The position numbers and the translations under genes were made by a program. From the NCBI GenBank assembly GCA_037042185.1, contig JAXQJY010000026.1, forward strand, positions 1,674,001-1,738,000: a DNA stretch of 64,000 nucleotides, read 5' to 3'. The notes under the pieces were generated by a model. The model saw nothing but the letters and a program-made list of their open reading frames with translations. It had not been told where the DNA came from and searched no databases. This document shows positions 23,081 to 34,158 of the stretch, piece after piece. This DNA is from Sordariomycetes sp. S80-01Y (Eukaryota > Ascomycota > Sordariomycetes). Each line of letters starts with the position of its first letter. The first letter of the stretch is position 1.

Positions 23081-24760
23081 ATGGCAGACTCGCCTAGCCG
23101 TCGAGGCGCGTTGCCCGCCGAACCAACCCTCCCCGAACCAAAAGACGTCCCGCTCCCATCGTCGCCTTTGGCAGGCACCAAGCGCGCAGCCTCGTCACTC
23201 CTACCGGCGTTCGAACCGCTTTCGTCCTCACCAGCCCTCCCTAGACCCCTCAAGCGCCAGAACACCGGCGCCGGCCCCGAGGCGCGACTCAAGTACCCAA
23301 CGCCCATACCGACGTCGAGCACGGGAATACTCAGCTCCTCACCACCCCGAGCGAGACGACCGCCCTTTGTGCGAACGTCTAGTCAACGTGCTCCTCTGGG
23401 AGATCTGCCTGTCGCGCAGCTCGCCGCCAATGGCTCCATCCTCACCATGGGACGGAGCAGCAACTCCTCGCACTTCCAGCTCTCCTCCAACAGACTTATC
23501 TCCCGCGTCCACGTCAAGGCGCGCTATATCCCCTCCTCGGACCCCTCCGAGCCGGCAAAAATGGAAATCATCTGCAATGGCTGGAACGGGCTGAAGCTGC
23601 ACTGCCAGGGAAGGACGTGGGAGCTGTACAAGGGCGATACGTTCACCGCTGAGACCGAGGGCAAGGACGTCATGGTCGATGTTCTTGACGCAAGAGTGTT
23701 GGTTGCCTGGCCGAAGAGGAGCTCGTCAGAGTCGAGCTGGGACGACTCCCCAAGCAGAAGAAGCGTCCACGGAGGAAGTCCGATGCGGAGGCCGCAGGGG
23801 ATACAGTCCCCCATCTCCCCCACACCAGGGCAGCTCACGTCCTCTCAGCGGTTGCAGGCCCTCTTCCCCAGCCCCAGATCCAGGGATGAGATCCAGATCT
23901 TCGAAGACGAGCCAGAACTCCCGGAGCAGCCTGCGGCAGTCGATGTCGGCGCTAGCATGCGGACCGAAGCCACGGCGAGCTTCTCCTCTGAGTTGTCGGA
24001 CGAGCCCGAATCCGACGGCGAGAACCAAGACGAGGAGAACGATCCGGTCGTGCACTCTTTCGGTCCGTTTGGCGCGAATCTGCAGGCTAGTTTCGCCGGT
24101 ATCTCGACCAAGAGCCCCAAGGCCAGGGGAAGCCCCAAGAAGATGCCTAGGAGTCCTTTCAGGGGACATAGTGCGAAGCTCGGCCCTAGCCCAAAGCTGG
24201 GCCCCAGTCCGCGACAATTGGTCCCCTGCGAACCTTTGGTCAAGACCGAGGATCCAGTCAAGCGGTCTTCCTCCCCTGCAGAAGCGCCAACGCAGGACAA
24301 TCTCCCCAAGCACGAAGCCAGCGATAGTCTCAAAGAGGCCAAAGAAGCAACGCCCACCCCGATCGACCCCTCCATCACGAACCACGTCATCAACCAGCTC
24401 GCCTTCTCGCGACTCTCCAGCACGCCCCTCTCCACGATCATGGCCAACCTGCCCGCCGATTCCAAAATCGGCCTAAGCCGCGAGAGCCTGAGGGTTGCGG
24501 TCGAGAACACGCCGGCTATTGGCATCATTGAGCGCCAAGGCAAGGACGCCGCCGGCAAAATGCTGGAGAGCGAGTACTACTACGTGCCAGAGGCGGACGG
24601 CGATGAGCAGAGGCGCGCGGCGGTAGTGGATGGCCTGAGGAAGCCTAGTCTGAGGGCGTGTCGGAAACAACACAAGGTGAGTCTTTCTTTTAAACCAACA
24701 ATGAAACATCAAGCTAACGAGTGACAGCAATATTACTGGAAGAGGCCGAAAACGCCTTGA
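23081..24760 (+). CDS. FHA-domain nuclear protein (Tos4/Plm2 type)
   Basis: There are two exons, 23081-24676 and 24728-24760, giving 542 residues. The last exon encodes only QYYWKRPKTP. A Ser/Pro-rich N-terminus is followed by a forkhead-associated domain at about residues 110-205. The phosphothreonine-binding residues are visible as the GR of LTMGRSS, the SxxH of ISRVH and the N of CNGWNG. FHA domains bind phosphothreonine. In yeast, Tos4 and Plm2 share this layout and act in G1/S and replication-stress transcription. The middle is low complexity with many SP/TP sites (possible CDK targets). A conserved C-terminal block (NQLAFSRLSSTPLSTIMANL) resembles the fungal orthologs. Nuclear function is inferred. 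Confidence 0.85.
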
Positions 24761-25250
24761 TTCCGCCGATTTGGCACCACAGAAGGCCAGCAACGACTTC
24801 TACGGTAGTGAACTGTTCGCATCATGCTCAAATACCCCTCCCTGTCGGCAAATGAGTTTATTCTCTTTCGACTCTTGTCGTAAGCCTTGTATATATGGCG
24901 TTGGATGGAAGGTTTTCCTTCCGCCTTTTATTTCTTCTTCTCGATGCATAGCATGCTGGCGTCGTCTGATTTGGTCACTGGGGCTGGGAGGTCTGTTCTG
25001 CATTTCGAGAGGGGTGGTGGTTTAGCGGAGACGGGTCGAATAGAGGACATGGGAGCAGATAGGGACATGATGTAGCTCGAGCTGATCTCGACTGTCATGT
25101 TCACTGTTGGTGGCGTGTGAGGAGTCTGTAGGACACTGATTGCAATTTGAGCTGGTTCACCTTGAGACAACGTCTTCATGCCTTCGCTTCCCCGTCGCAT
25201 TGATCGGCTACTTCTTCCTCACAGCCAGCGTGTCCGTTACAGTCCAAAAC
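24761..25250. other. intergenic region between convergent genes
   Basis: This is 490 bp between convergent stop codons, expected to hold both 3' UTRs. Nothing else was seen. Confidence 0.4.
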
Positions 25251-25559
25251 TCACGACCCCTCATCCGTGATGCCACTCATCTGCAGCGCCCGCTTCTGAT
25301 CCTCCTTGTTCCAGCTCTGCCTCCTGTCCAGGTTGGGCTTCCACCCGGACGCGTGCTCCGCGGCATGCCTCGCCGCGCTCGAGTCGTCGTCGCCGCCCTT
25401 GCGCGTCTTGCGGCCCTCGGCGGTGGAGGCGTCGGCGCCCACGCCGCTCGACGCCGCGGCCGCGTCCGTGGGCGCTGGGTGCGAGGGGATGGACTGCTGG
25501 GACGTCGTGGTTGCGGACTGGGGGTCCGTGGTGGGCGGGTTCTGGGCCGAGTAGGACAT
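25251..25559 (-). CDS. small conserved fungal protein, function unknown
   Basis: This is a single exon for 102 residues. The N-terminal 60 residues are low complexity (Ser/Thr/Ala/Pro). The C-terminus is ordered-looking and acidic-basic, with KPNLDRRQSWNKEDQKRALQ. That type of RRQSWNxED block recurs in small Pezizomycotina proteins of unknown role, as far as I recall. The start is the only ATG in a strong context (CAACATGTCC) and the frame uses GC-rich codons like its core neighbours. No function is proposed. It is the last gene of ordinary character before the accessory region. Confidence 0.65.
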   Translation of the reverse strand: MSYSAQNPPTTDPQSATTTSQQSIPSHPAPTDAAAASSGVGADASTAEGRKTRKGGDDDSSAARHAAEHASGWKPNLDRRQSWNKEDQKRALQMSGITDEGS

Positions 25560-26744
25560 GTTGACGGGTTTGATCTGTCTCGGAAGGTTCTGGTTGTGTG
25601 AGGATGGGTTGCGTTGAGAGGGATATTGCGAGTGAGGGTTTGAGGTGGGTGAGGGAGGTTATGTGGATGAGGCTGAGGCTGGGTGGGACAATGACATACG
25701 CGATCGATCATCACCCGTGGCAGTCGCCAACTCAGATCGTTGTGGTCACGCCACTTCTGCTCTTCCTGCTGCTGTATTACTACGTGGTAGGTAACATTCA
25801 TCGTTCCGCCCGAGTCTGTTGGCAATATTGTGAAACTTGGCGGAGTCAGTCGAGCAACCCCGTAGATGAGTTTGACAACGGGCCGGGGGTACCGTGAAGG
25901 TACCTGAGCAGTGCCGCTTTTGGGGTGAGGTGGGCACACCGCCACACTGCGCCACACTGAGCGCTCAGGGTCGGATCCGCTTCGGGTGTGATCAGAGTAT
26001 TGTATAAAAAAGAGCCGCGGTTTCATAAAATCCTACCGTTTTAGACGGCACTTCACCAAGGGCTTCCGTTTTTCGCAACTCACCACCTTCCACGACGAGG
26101 TTGCATCTGTTTGTAGATGGGTACTCCCTTAAAAGGTCAAAATATATCGACATTTTGCGTTATTGCGCCTTTCGTTATAATTGAAGACATCAAAAGTTAG
26201 GATAATGCTATGAGCAGTTGATCGTGAGTGCTAGGGATGGCATAGTACTAGCAGTACGAAGTGCTAGCACCCACCTAGGTGTAGTACCCCGGGCGCTCAT
26301 AGTACTTTCAAGAACTTATTCATAGGGCTACCGGATGCTAGTACTAGCTGGAGATCAAGCGTGAGTGCTAGGAATGGTGTAGTCCTGGGTAATGCGTAGT
26401 GCTAGCCTTGATCTGAGCCCAGTACCGTGGGCACCATGGTGCTCTGGATCACCTCAGCCCAGTGCTAATAATAGGCACACTGCTGGGGGGAATGACATGC
26501 GAGTATTGAGAGTATCGTAGTGCTAGAGATATTCCCGCGCTGGGAGCAATTTCGCCAGAGTAGGGCGCTTAACGTGGCTAAAAATAGAGTACAGCGCTTG
26601 GAGTCAAAGTTGTGTAGTATTTATACCTTTGTTACTTCTAGCACTATGCTCAACTGGATTCTATTCTTAGCATTTTCAAATTTGGCACATAACACGATTT
26701 GGCCCAAGTTTTTGCAACTCTCGAGGAGGCACTTCATCGTCGAC
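25560..26744. other. transition from core to accessory DNA
   Basis: This is about 1.2 kb with no gene supported. Base composition falls from GC-rich to mixed. From 26.2 kb on it carries degenerate GTGCTAG-type repeats. It is a candidate for the left edge of an accessory or mobile segment, but no terminal repeat or target duplication can be shown from this end alone. Confidence 0.4.
26225..26530. repeat. degenerate repeats built on GTGCTAG/ATGCTAG
   Basis: Two diverged direct repeats start near 26225 and 26360. Both read GTGAGTGCTAGG(G/A)ATGG, then TAGT, then AGTGCTAGC. At least eight further words of the type GTGCTAG, ATGCTAG or AGTACTAG lie around them, including a self-complementary GTGCTAGCAC. 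Confidence 0.6.
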
Positions 26745-29100
26745 ATGTCTTTCCTCAGCCTTGAGACACAATCTAAGGCCTTACAGTCCGAGAAGACAAG
26801 GTCATTTTGCGGTTGGGCAAAAGTTTCAACAAGCTCGTTGATCTTTTATCCTTATCTTGCACCTGCCCTCGTCAGTTGTCAGGCTGAGAAGGTCGAGCGA
26901 CTTAAGCAGGTATTTAAGCAAGAAGGCTGTGATCGTGGGAATGTCAACTACTATATCACTGGAAACATTGCCCCTGAAGCGCTTTCCACGGCTCTGACCA
27001 ACTCCGGGGTAAACAAAGACCAGCTGTCCAACAAAACGGACCCTCCACGTGTTTTTCTCAGCCCAGGATCCTTCGTAGAGTGCGCGTATGGCAGTAGCCG
27101 CGTTGGGGCTTTGCAAGCCACTCGGCCAATCGACAGTTGGTGGACGATCGAGCTTTATTGCAGTACGTATGCTCGTGCATTTGGATAATTGTAATAAGCT
27201 TAAGCATCATAGATCTTTCGCAAGAGGCCTTAAATCTGCTGAATGAGGGCTTTGACAACGCAACACGATACTCCGACGGATACATCTACGCCAAGGTGTG
27301 CAAATACCGACTGACGGACTCTGTGAACGAAAATCGATGGAAGGCACGGCTGAGCAATAGCAAAAGAGGAATTCTCAGACGACTCTTAAAGAATCCAGAG
27401 CTCGGTCCAGCTTATAGAAATGTTCTGACGAGGATTCCTGGAATGCAAAGCGGGATGCAAATTGGAACTTTGCCAGATATCATGGCTGGTAAATGCCATA
27501 GAGTAAATTTTGCGAATCTATCCCATGATTTCCTGGGCTAACGTAAGAAACACAGAATATCTCAAGGTATCTCTCTCATATAATGTCAGTATGGACTTTC
27601 TTGATGGGATCGGAAGCAGCACTCGAACACGTTGACTCCGAGGCTGTTGAGGAACTTCAACTTCGGGTTCCAGGGATATCTCAGACGGATGATAGGTATA
27701 TCACCGCGGTCGTGAAGAGCGGTAAGGTTTTCAAAACCCTTGTAGACGAAGCTGAAAGAGAGCGCGTACTTCAACGTGCTCGTCGGGTCTGTTGCCTAAT
27801 CCCCTCAGTCCACACGCTTCAGCAAGACTTCAAATACTTTCGACAGTGTAATACTGTTATTAGGAAGCTTTGTCAAGGAGAGATCCTGAATGGTTCACGA
27901 CAAGATTACGAAAATAACTTGAAGCTGCTACATTTGTGTGTTATGCAAGATCTCGTTGAGCTCTCCGGAGAAAATCCCCTCCTTGAAGACGACGAAGAAA
28001 GACAACCGCCACGAACCCACGATTCAAGAGCTTGGTATAATCTCGCACAGTGCGCTCAGAGGCTTGGCTTTGATTCTGAAAACATTCGTCAGATCTTATC
28101 TAATGACCCAGATAAAGAAGAAGCTAGACGAGCGTTATTAAATGCCCGTAAGCCGCCGACATTCGCGTATGATGCTTCTTCCGTGGAGGAGTTGATAGGC
28201 ATCATTACGCAGGCATTCAACCAGGCCCGGAAAGTAGTGTCCGAGAACCAAAAGGCTGAGCTAGCGTGTTCTGTTAAAGGGGAGCCAACCATTCGGCGTT
28301 GTGGGCGGCAGTATTCTCGAGCTTACGCGAGAGACAGAGGTCATTTCTCGCCTGAGTACTTCACAGGTGAGGTGCATAAAAATGTCGATATCACCTCCTT
28401 GTTTGTACGAAGATCCGTGTTCGAGGCCTTTTTGGGAGCTCTGGAAGAAGCGGATATGCCACCAGCACAATCAAATGTACCACATTCGGATGAAATTGAT
28501 ATCACAGATGCACCTGTGGAAGAGAACGTCCAAACGAGCACAGGCCCCTTCGTGGAGAATGAGGCCGAAATGCTGGATGCAAGTGTCGAGAGCACAGAGC
28601 CTCCTGGGGAGAACGAGTTCGAAATGCCGGACGCAGGTGTTGAGAGCACAGAACCCATTGGGCAAGACAGCATTGCTCAGGACAGTTTCGCTCAACACGT
28701 GACAGGAGCTGTGCAAACGCACAAGACCCCAACCGCTCCCAACCAGACCTCGGAAACGCAGCAGCAACTTATGTCAGCTGATGAAACCCCGGGCCAAAAT
28801 CTTGCACTTGCGACTTCATCTCTTGCAGTGGCGAGAGTTGGTTCGGAAGATCGAAGAATGATAAACGTCTACTTATGGGAGCATTCGGAATGGCATGTTT
28901 ATCAGAAGTACTATCGACACGCCATCGAGAGAGAAGCACAAAAGATCATAGAAACAAAACAGCGCTCTGGCGTTATCCTGTATCTGTACCTTGACGATGG
29001 TAGAGGCATTGGGTTGGAGGATTGCTCTACTATCGAGGGGGACGTTATAGGCATAGGGCCACGCCTCGTTCAATTTCCCATAGAGGAGGAAATTTACTAA
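26745..29100 (+). CDS. DUF3723 protein (Starship-accessory type)
   Basis: There are three exons, 26745-27162, 27213-27502 and 27556-29100, giving 750 residues with no break. The family is fungal and uncharacterised, and DUF3723 genes are one of the accessory groups described in Starship transposons. Recognisable blocks are VERLKQVFKQEGCDR, the SDGYIYAKVCKYR segment, ENRWKARLSNSKRGILRRLL, IPSVHTLQQDFKYF and the later RRCGRQYSRAYARDR. The tail (about residues 590-690) is acidic and contains two copies of a VESTEP-containing unit. The start is the ATG at 26745, but the frame is open further upstream, so an extra 5' exon is possible. It lies on the opposite strand from the pseudokinase and converges with it. 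Confidence 0.85.
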
Positions 29101-29270
29101 GAGTACAATAACATCCAAGATTATCCATCCATCAAAAGAACTACCTCGAGCGAAGGCAATCGTATCATAGCTGCCGAGTAGATGTAAGCGCCATTAGCGA
29201 TGGAGGATGTCTGGAGCAAAGGTGTTGTGATTATGTTCAGCACGAAGAAATTTAATATCCTTGTATCAAT

Positions 29271-30173
29271 TTATTCTAAATTATGGCTGGCACTAATCAA
29301 CACAAACGAAACCAGCCATTCCAAGCTTTTTTGATCTCTTTGTCCCATCCAACGATGACCCTTGAGTGCACTAAACTTGGTCTGCGATGATGCCATAGTG
29401 AAAAGATCCAGCGCCTCTGTCGACCATTTGTCAGGACGAGTGAGGCCAATGGGCCCCCCTATAGCTTTTGTTTTATCCATGAGGGCCATCATGATCCGCG
29501 AGAAGGAATCAAAAAGCTTGCAAAGCGCTCCATTACGCTTGCATCTTTCGAAAACGTCACTTATCTTCACTTCCCCAGCTTTATTGACCAGGATCGCTGC
29601 GCCCGAAACCTCTTCGTGAACTAGGGAGTTGGAATACAAGAATTCCAGACCGCAAAGTAGCTATATCGGGGCGTTAGTAATGTCCATCCTCCACTGGGAG
29701 AAATTTACCTGAAAGAGGACAGAGCTAAGCTGGGGCTCGCTGAGGTATATGGAAGACCGACGGAAATGCATCACGGACGTGTCCATGTGTTCAGATATGA
29801 GGAGGTTTCCGGCGTCCGAGCAGCTGTATAACTCGATATTACGCACAAGGTTCGGGTGAAAGATCCTGCACAAGTCCGCGACTTGATCATCTGAGGTTGT
29901 GATCGACCGGAGCATATACTGCTGATTTGTAGACTTCGAGGTGATAATAGCGAACGAACACCAATATTTGATCGCGTAGTGTTTTTTATATTGCTTCCAT
30001 GGAGACCCAGTGAGTACTGCAACCAATCTTCCGTCCGAAGCGCTGGATTGTTTGACAGGGAAACGCTTCCTCAGTTTTGCCTCTTGGTTGAGCACGGCAA
30101 CATCTCGCGGAAAGCCTTGCCTTGAGACCCCTTCGACGTCTTCGTCGATAAAAACAGTGTTCCGACTTGACAT
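29271..30173 (-). CDS. protein-kinase-like protein, catalytically degenerate
   Basis: There are two exons, 30173-29709 and 29660-29271, giving 284 residues. The fold follows a protein kinase: an N-lobe with a TSKSTNQQYMLRSI strand, a helix-C region (DDQVADLCRIFHPNLVRNIELY), a hinge (LLISEHMDTSV), and a C-lobe with LLCGLEFLYSNSLVHEEVSGAAILV. The catalytic loop lacks the HRD aspartate (VHEEVSG), and DFG is replaced by ISDVFE, so it should be a pseudokinase. It has kinase-like C-terminal helices (RIMMALMDKTK). The short chain has no other domain. It converges with the DUF3723 gene and shares a roughly 300-bp divergent region with the GPI-type protein gene. The frame is intact. A binding or scaffold role is an inference. 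Confidence 0.75.
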
Positions 30174-30468
30174 TGTGATCTTTGAACGCAACTTTTGTCG
30201 GAAAATAGTGGTTTCCCTTTATGTCCATGTCCACTCTCGCCTTCGGCGTCCTGATTTGGATGCTGTTATTTGTATCGTGACTCCCGTGGGCTGGGACTGT
30301 ACCCTCCATTCTGATACTATTTTTAGCCAGCAAACTTCCCAGGAAGTTGGTGGGTATAAATAGAACATGTCGCCAAGTTGACCGGGATCCAAAAATGGCC
30401 CCTAACCCACTACTTAAAGGCCGGACCACCTCCCAACGCAAACAATGAATGCTCTTTAGCGTGGCATC
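30174..30468. promoter_or_regulatory. divergent promoter, pseudokinase / GPI-type protein
   Basis: This is 295 bp between divergent starts. It carries a TATA-like TATAAATAG at about 30355 on the plus strand. Just before that is a 36-bp element (30313-30348) with the near-palindromic core AACTTCCCAGGAAGTT, and a second copy of the element lies at 60289-60324. Confidence 0.5.
30313..30348. repeat. 36-bp shared element, copy 1
   Basis: This stretch matches 60289-60324 at 33 of 36 positions, and all three differences are transitions. The core is a near-perfect 16-bp palindrome. The sequence around the two copies is not alike. It may be a regulator site or a remnant of a small repeat. Confidence 0.7.
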
Positions 30469-31146
30469 ATGTTTCAATTCTTTACGCTTCTTGTAATTTT
30501 CTCCGAACTGGCTGCAGGTCAAGCAGACCTAATTCCTTTCCACCTCAGCATTAGTACGTATGTCTATACTGGCTATCTCACGCAATGCAACATCCCCGAC
30601 CCAGCCCTGGGTGTCCCCTCGCCGGTTGCCCAAGATATCTCCACTGGCTTTACAGGCGCTCTTGGCCAAGAAACTGCGCTATGTACTTGTAGACCGACGG
30701 AAGTAGAGACGATTGTGACTACGGAGGCCACCATTATTGACGTCACGGCCACGACTGAGGCCACCGTAACTGAGGCCACTGTGACAACTGAGATCACAGC
30801 CACGACCGAGGCCACCGTAACTGAGGCCACTGTGACAGCTGAGATCACAGCCACAACCGAGGCCACAGGGACGACTGATGTGACAGCGACAATCGGGGCA
30901 ACCGTGACGAAGAGCATCTCGGACATTGAGGACCTGATTACACAACCACCGGCGAGGTCCAGTCAACCTTCTGGGGGAGAAGTGGCCTCAGGCAGGCCCC
31001 CCTCGACATCTCACACCTCGTTCACATACCATCGACCGACTCCTCCTTCTCCTCCTTCCAATTCCATGCTTGGTTCTGCCAGCCGTGGTGCCTTGCCCAC
31101 ATTCACTCTTGGGTTGCTTCTGTGGCTGCAGTTCAGTATCATCTAG
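30469..31146 (+). CDS. secreted Thr-rich protein with GPI-type signals
   Basis: This is a single exon for 225 residues. The N-terminus is a signal peptide (MFQFFTLLVIFSELAAG). A short Cys-containing head (QCNIPDP...ALCTC) is followed by a Thr/Ala/Glu repeat region (about residues 82-145) likely to be heavily O-glycosylated. A Pro/Ser stretch comes next, and the C-terminal hydrophobic tail LPTFTLGLLLWLQFSII fits a GPI-attachment signal. The repeats come from a 51-bp DNA unit (17 residues), with two nearly identical copies starting at 30757 and 30808. Such proteins sit at the fungal cell wall. The function is unknown. The gene is divergent from the pseudokinase and converges with the Ulp1-type gene, with only 59 bp between the stops. 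Confidence 0.75.
   Translation: MFQFFTLLVIFSELAAGQADLIPFHLSISTYVYTGYLTQCNIPDPALGVPSPVAQDISTGFTGALGQETALCTCRPTEVETIVTTEATIIDVTATTEATVTEATVTTEITATTEATVTEATVTAEITATTEATGTTDVTATIGATVTKSISDIEDLITQPPARSSQPSGGEVASGRPPSTSHTSFTYHRPTPPSPPSNSMLGSASRGALPTFTLGLLLWLQFSII
30757..30858 (+). repeat. 51-bp coding tandem repeat
   Basis: Two nearly identical 51-bp units encode 17 residues each of EATVTEATVT type. Partial copies flank them. They probably change number by slippage in frame. Confidence 0.8.
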
Positions 31147-31205
31147 GGGAGGAAATGAATGGGAATCTTAGATAGTTTTCAAAACAAAATTGAGATATAT
31201 ACAAT

Positions 31206-34158
31206 TTAGTTCCATTCATAGAACTGCCGTCGTTTGTTTCGTGCGCTCTTGACTGAGGCGTCACCTCTCCTTTTCCTGCTCGGTGGCGGGACAAGCACCC
31301 TAGACTCCCATCCTTTCTGTAAGACTTTTGCCGCGTCCAACCGCAATTCCTCTGAATTGTACCTGCTAAAAGACGCGAGGTCAACTTCTAGACCTAGCAT
31401 GCGTCGTCGAGCAAATTGGATTACAAGAGGACCACAGCTGTGGCTGTCATGTTGCTGTACGACCTCCTAGCTTCTGTCAGTGACTCTTCAAACAAAGATT
31501 AGTGAGAGAACTGCTTACCTTTTCGTGGTACTCGAATTGGGAGAAGCTTCTCAAAACGGCCTCCTAGATTATGTTGATACTTAGGCTTCGCTTTTTGAGT
31601 GAGAAACATACGTACCTTGAGCAAAACATTATCGTTGCCGCCCATCGAGTCGTAATGATAAATACAACCGGACATTTCATTGACCTCCAGAAGACTGAAA
31701 TGGGACCCAAACTGCAACACAGGGAAGAAACATACGATCTTTGATTTTGAAGAAGCCTTCTGACGCCATTCGTTGAACAGACTGAAAGCTCTCTTGAAGG
31801 GGTCCTGAACGGCGCTCGTCCGAGTAGGGCGCGACACAGGGACAGAGATCCCAACCCTAACACACTCAAGCTTGTCGGATAAGTGAAGACAGGTAAGAAT
31901 TATGCTGTCGTTAAGCGACTGCTCCTTGCTGAGTCTCTTGAGTGAGTCGACCGATACCGTTTGGCTTGTGCCTTGCACCTGAAGTTGATCAACTGTAGCT
32001 GAAGATCTGATCGTCTCGATCACCTCATCGGTGTCCAGAAAATAGACGGGCCCCTGAAGGGTGTGTTCAACTCCAGTCTGGATGAGATCGCTGATGAACT
32101 TCGACTCGTCGGTTCTCCCTGTTTCGACTAAAAGAGTAGTCTGGTCTGAAAGGCAGCGGACGACGGCCATCTTGTTGCCATCCTCAGGTAGTTGGGTGAC
32201 CAGACTGTTCAGGTCTTCATTACTGGACTTGCCCAGATCCCTGCGAGGGGTTAGTCTTCGACGAACGTGGGCTAGGTGCACACTCACCATGCGAATTTCA
32301 GGAGGAGACCCGTGCCAAGAGCCTGGACCACTCGATGCCACTTCCTGCCTCGTGCCAGGTGCGTCGCCACGCTCTTTCGCTTTGAAGACCATAGCCGTTT
32401 CTTATCACCATCCAAAGGCTTCGGTCCCGTTATTCTCGATGTGATTTCGATGGTAGCTTGGTAAGGACTTTTATCTGTGGGCAGAGATAATTGGCCTTCA
32501 TGCCATTTTGCAAAAGAGATGGCTGCGAGAGCGTAGTGGAGGGCACCTTTGCGCTGATTAGAAATGCTGCCTTCTAGTAGCGCATACCACTGGGATCCGT
32601 CGGACCATTGTGGGGAGGTTCCTTCGGTACTTGCCTCTGAAGCAACAAGAAGAGCTCTAGAGGTATCTTCGGAAATTGAAGTGTTGTTGTTGTAGACAGT
32701 GACGACCTCATGGATGATATGGATGAATTCTCGAAGCGGCATCGTCAACAGGCTCGCGACGAAAGACATCTTTGACGATGGTTCGAGAGACTGGCCCCTC
32801 TGCAAAGTTTCCTCATCCAAAGAAACGTCTGACATCTCTTGAGAGGAGTGATAGGGGGCCATAGTAGCCGGTTCCTTGCTTTGGCGATAAGGAGCGCTGA
32901 TGTCCCCCCCTTGAGCCACCATAAGAGGCTCGACCGAAGACGGGCGGGACGTAGGAGGCCTCTGAGGAGAGCCTGCCACAGAGTCTTGCTGCTCCTGACT
33001 GCCCATCACTTCTGGAGCTGGGGAAGAGCTTGCCACAGAGTCTTGCTGCTCCTGACTGCCCATTGCTTCTGGAGCTGGGGAAGAGCTTGGTTGAGATGGT
33101 GTGATTTGATCAGGGGCCGTGGTGTGCTTCCCGGCTCGGCGAGAATGAGCGCGGATGCGTTTGTCCCGAGAGGCTGCGAGAGGCTCGGCCGAAGATGAGC
33201 GAGATGAAGTAGGAGAGCTTGCCACAGAGTCTTGCTGCTCCTGACGGCCCATCACTTCTGGAGCTGGGGAAGATCCTGCCACGGAGTCTTGCTGCTCCTG
33301 ACGGCCCATCACTTCTGGAGCTGGGGAAGAGCTTGCCACAGAGTCTTGCTGCTCCTGGCGGCCCATCACTTCTGGAGCTGGGGAAGATCCTGCCACGGAG
33401 TCTTGCTGCTCCTGACTGCCTATTGCTTCTAGAGCTGGGGGAGAGCTTGCCACAGAGTCTTGCTGCTCCTGACTGCCCATTGCTTCTAGAGCTGGGGGAG
33501 AGCTTGGTTGAGATAGTGTGATTTGATCAGGGGCCGTGGTGTGCTTCCCGGCTCGGCGAGAATGAGCGCGGATGCGTTTGTCCCGAGAGACTGCGAGAGG
33601 CTCGGCCGAAAATGAGCGAGATGAAGTCGGCCTCTGAGGAGAGCTTGCCACGGAGTCTTGCTGCTCATGGTGGCTCATTGCTTCTGAAGCTGGGGGAGAG
33701 TTTGGTCGAGATGGCGTGACTACCCGTAAGGGAGAGTTTTTCGAGACATGTTGAGAAGTTGTTTCGGGTGAGATGTTCCCATAATCCACAGAGAAAGGAT
33801 TGAAGACAGGTGAAGGAGTAGAAGCACGACTTCTCCTTTGCGCGTGCTCGAACGGGGCTTCGATCTGGAAACCTAACAGCGAAGTCACCGCCGTCTCCAC
33901 CTCGCATAGATTCAACAGACACGACGAGAAATGCTTGATATTCTCTTTCTGACTGGGAGAAAGACAAAATATGGCAGCTTCAAGCTCCTTCGTCGGCTCT
34001 TTGTGTCTCATAAGCATCAACAGGAGTTCATGAGATTCTGAAGTCGAGGGCGGTGTCTCGTTCCAGCCTACTCCTACACCTGTGTCAAGAAAGGTGGAGA
34101 GGCCTTTCAAAGGAGTGAAGGAGTTCACAACTGAGTCAGGTGGTGTCGCGGGCTGCAT
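31206..34158 (-). CDS. large repeat-bearing protein with C-terminal Ulp1 (C48) protease domain
   Basis: There are four exons, 34158-32288, 32240-31616, 31563-31519 and 31466-31206, giving 933 residues. The N-terminal half is disordered with 19-residue QEQQDSVA-type repeats (about residues 215-400). A helical segment follows (about 490-620). The C-terminus is a complete Ulp1-like cysteine protease domain with the His in FGSHFSLLEV, the Asp in IYHYDSMGG, and the Gln and nucleophile Cys in VQQHDSHSCGPLV. All four active-site elements are present across the last three exons, which supports both the exon model and activity. Ulp1-family enzymes remove SUMO or other ubiquitin-like tags. The last residues are basic (PPPSRKRRGD). 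The substrate is unknown. It lies in a compact accessory block with DUF3723 and the pseudokinase. Confidence 0.83.
32960..33690 (-). repeat. 57-bp coding minisatellite and larger duplication
   Basis: Repeats of a 57-bp unit (19 residues, SSPAPEVMGRQEQQDSVAG type) run through this part of the Ulp1-type gene. The units starting at 33221 and 33278 are in exact register. A longer block of roughly 130 bp near 33075-33210 recurs near 33495-33630. All period changes keep the reading frame. Confidence 0.8.
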
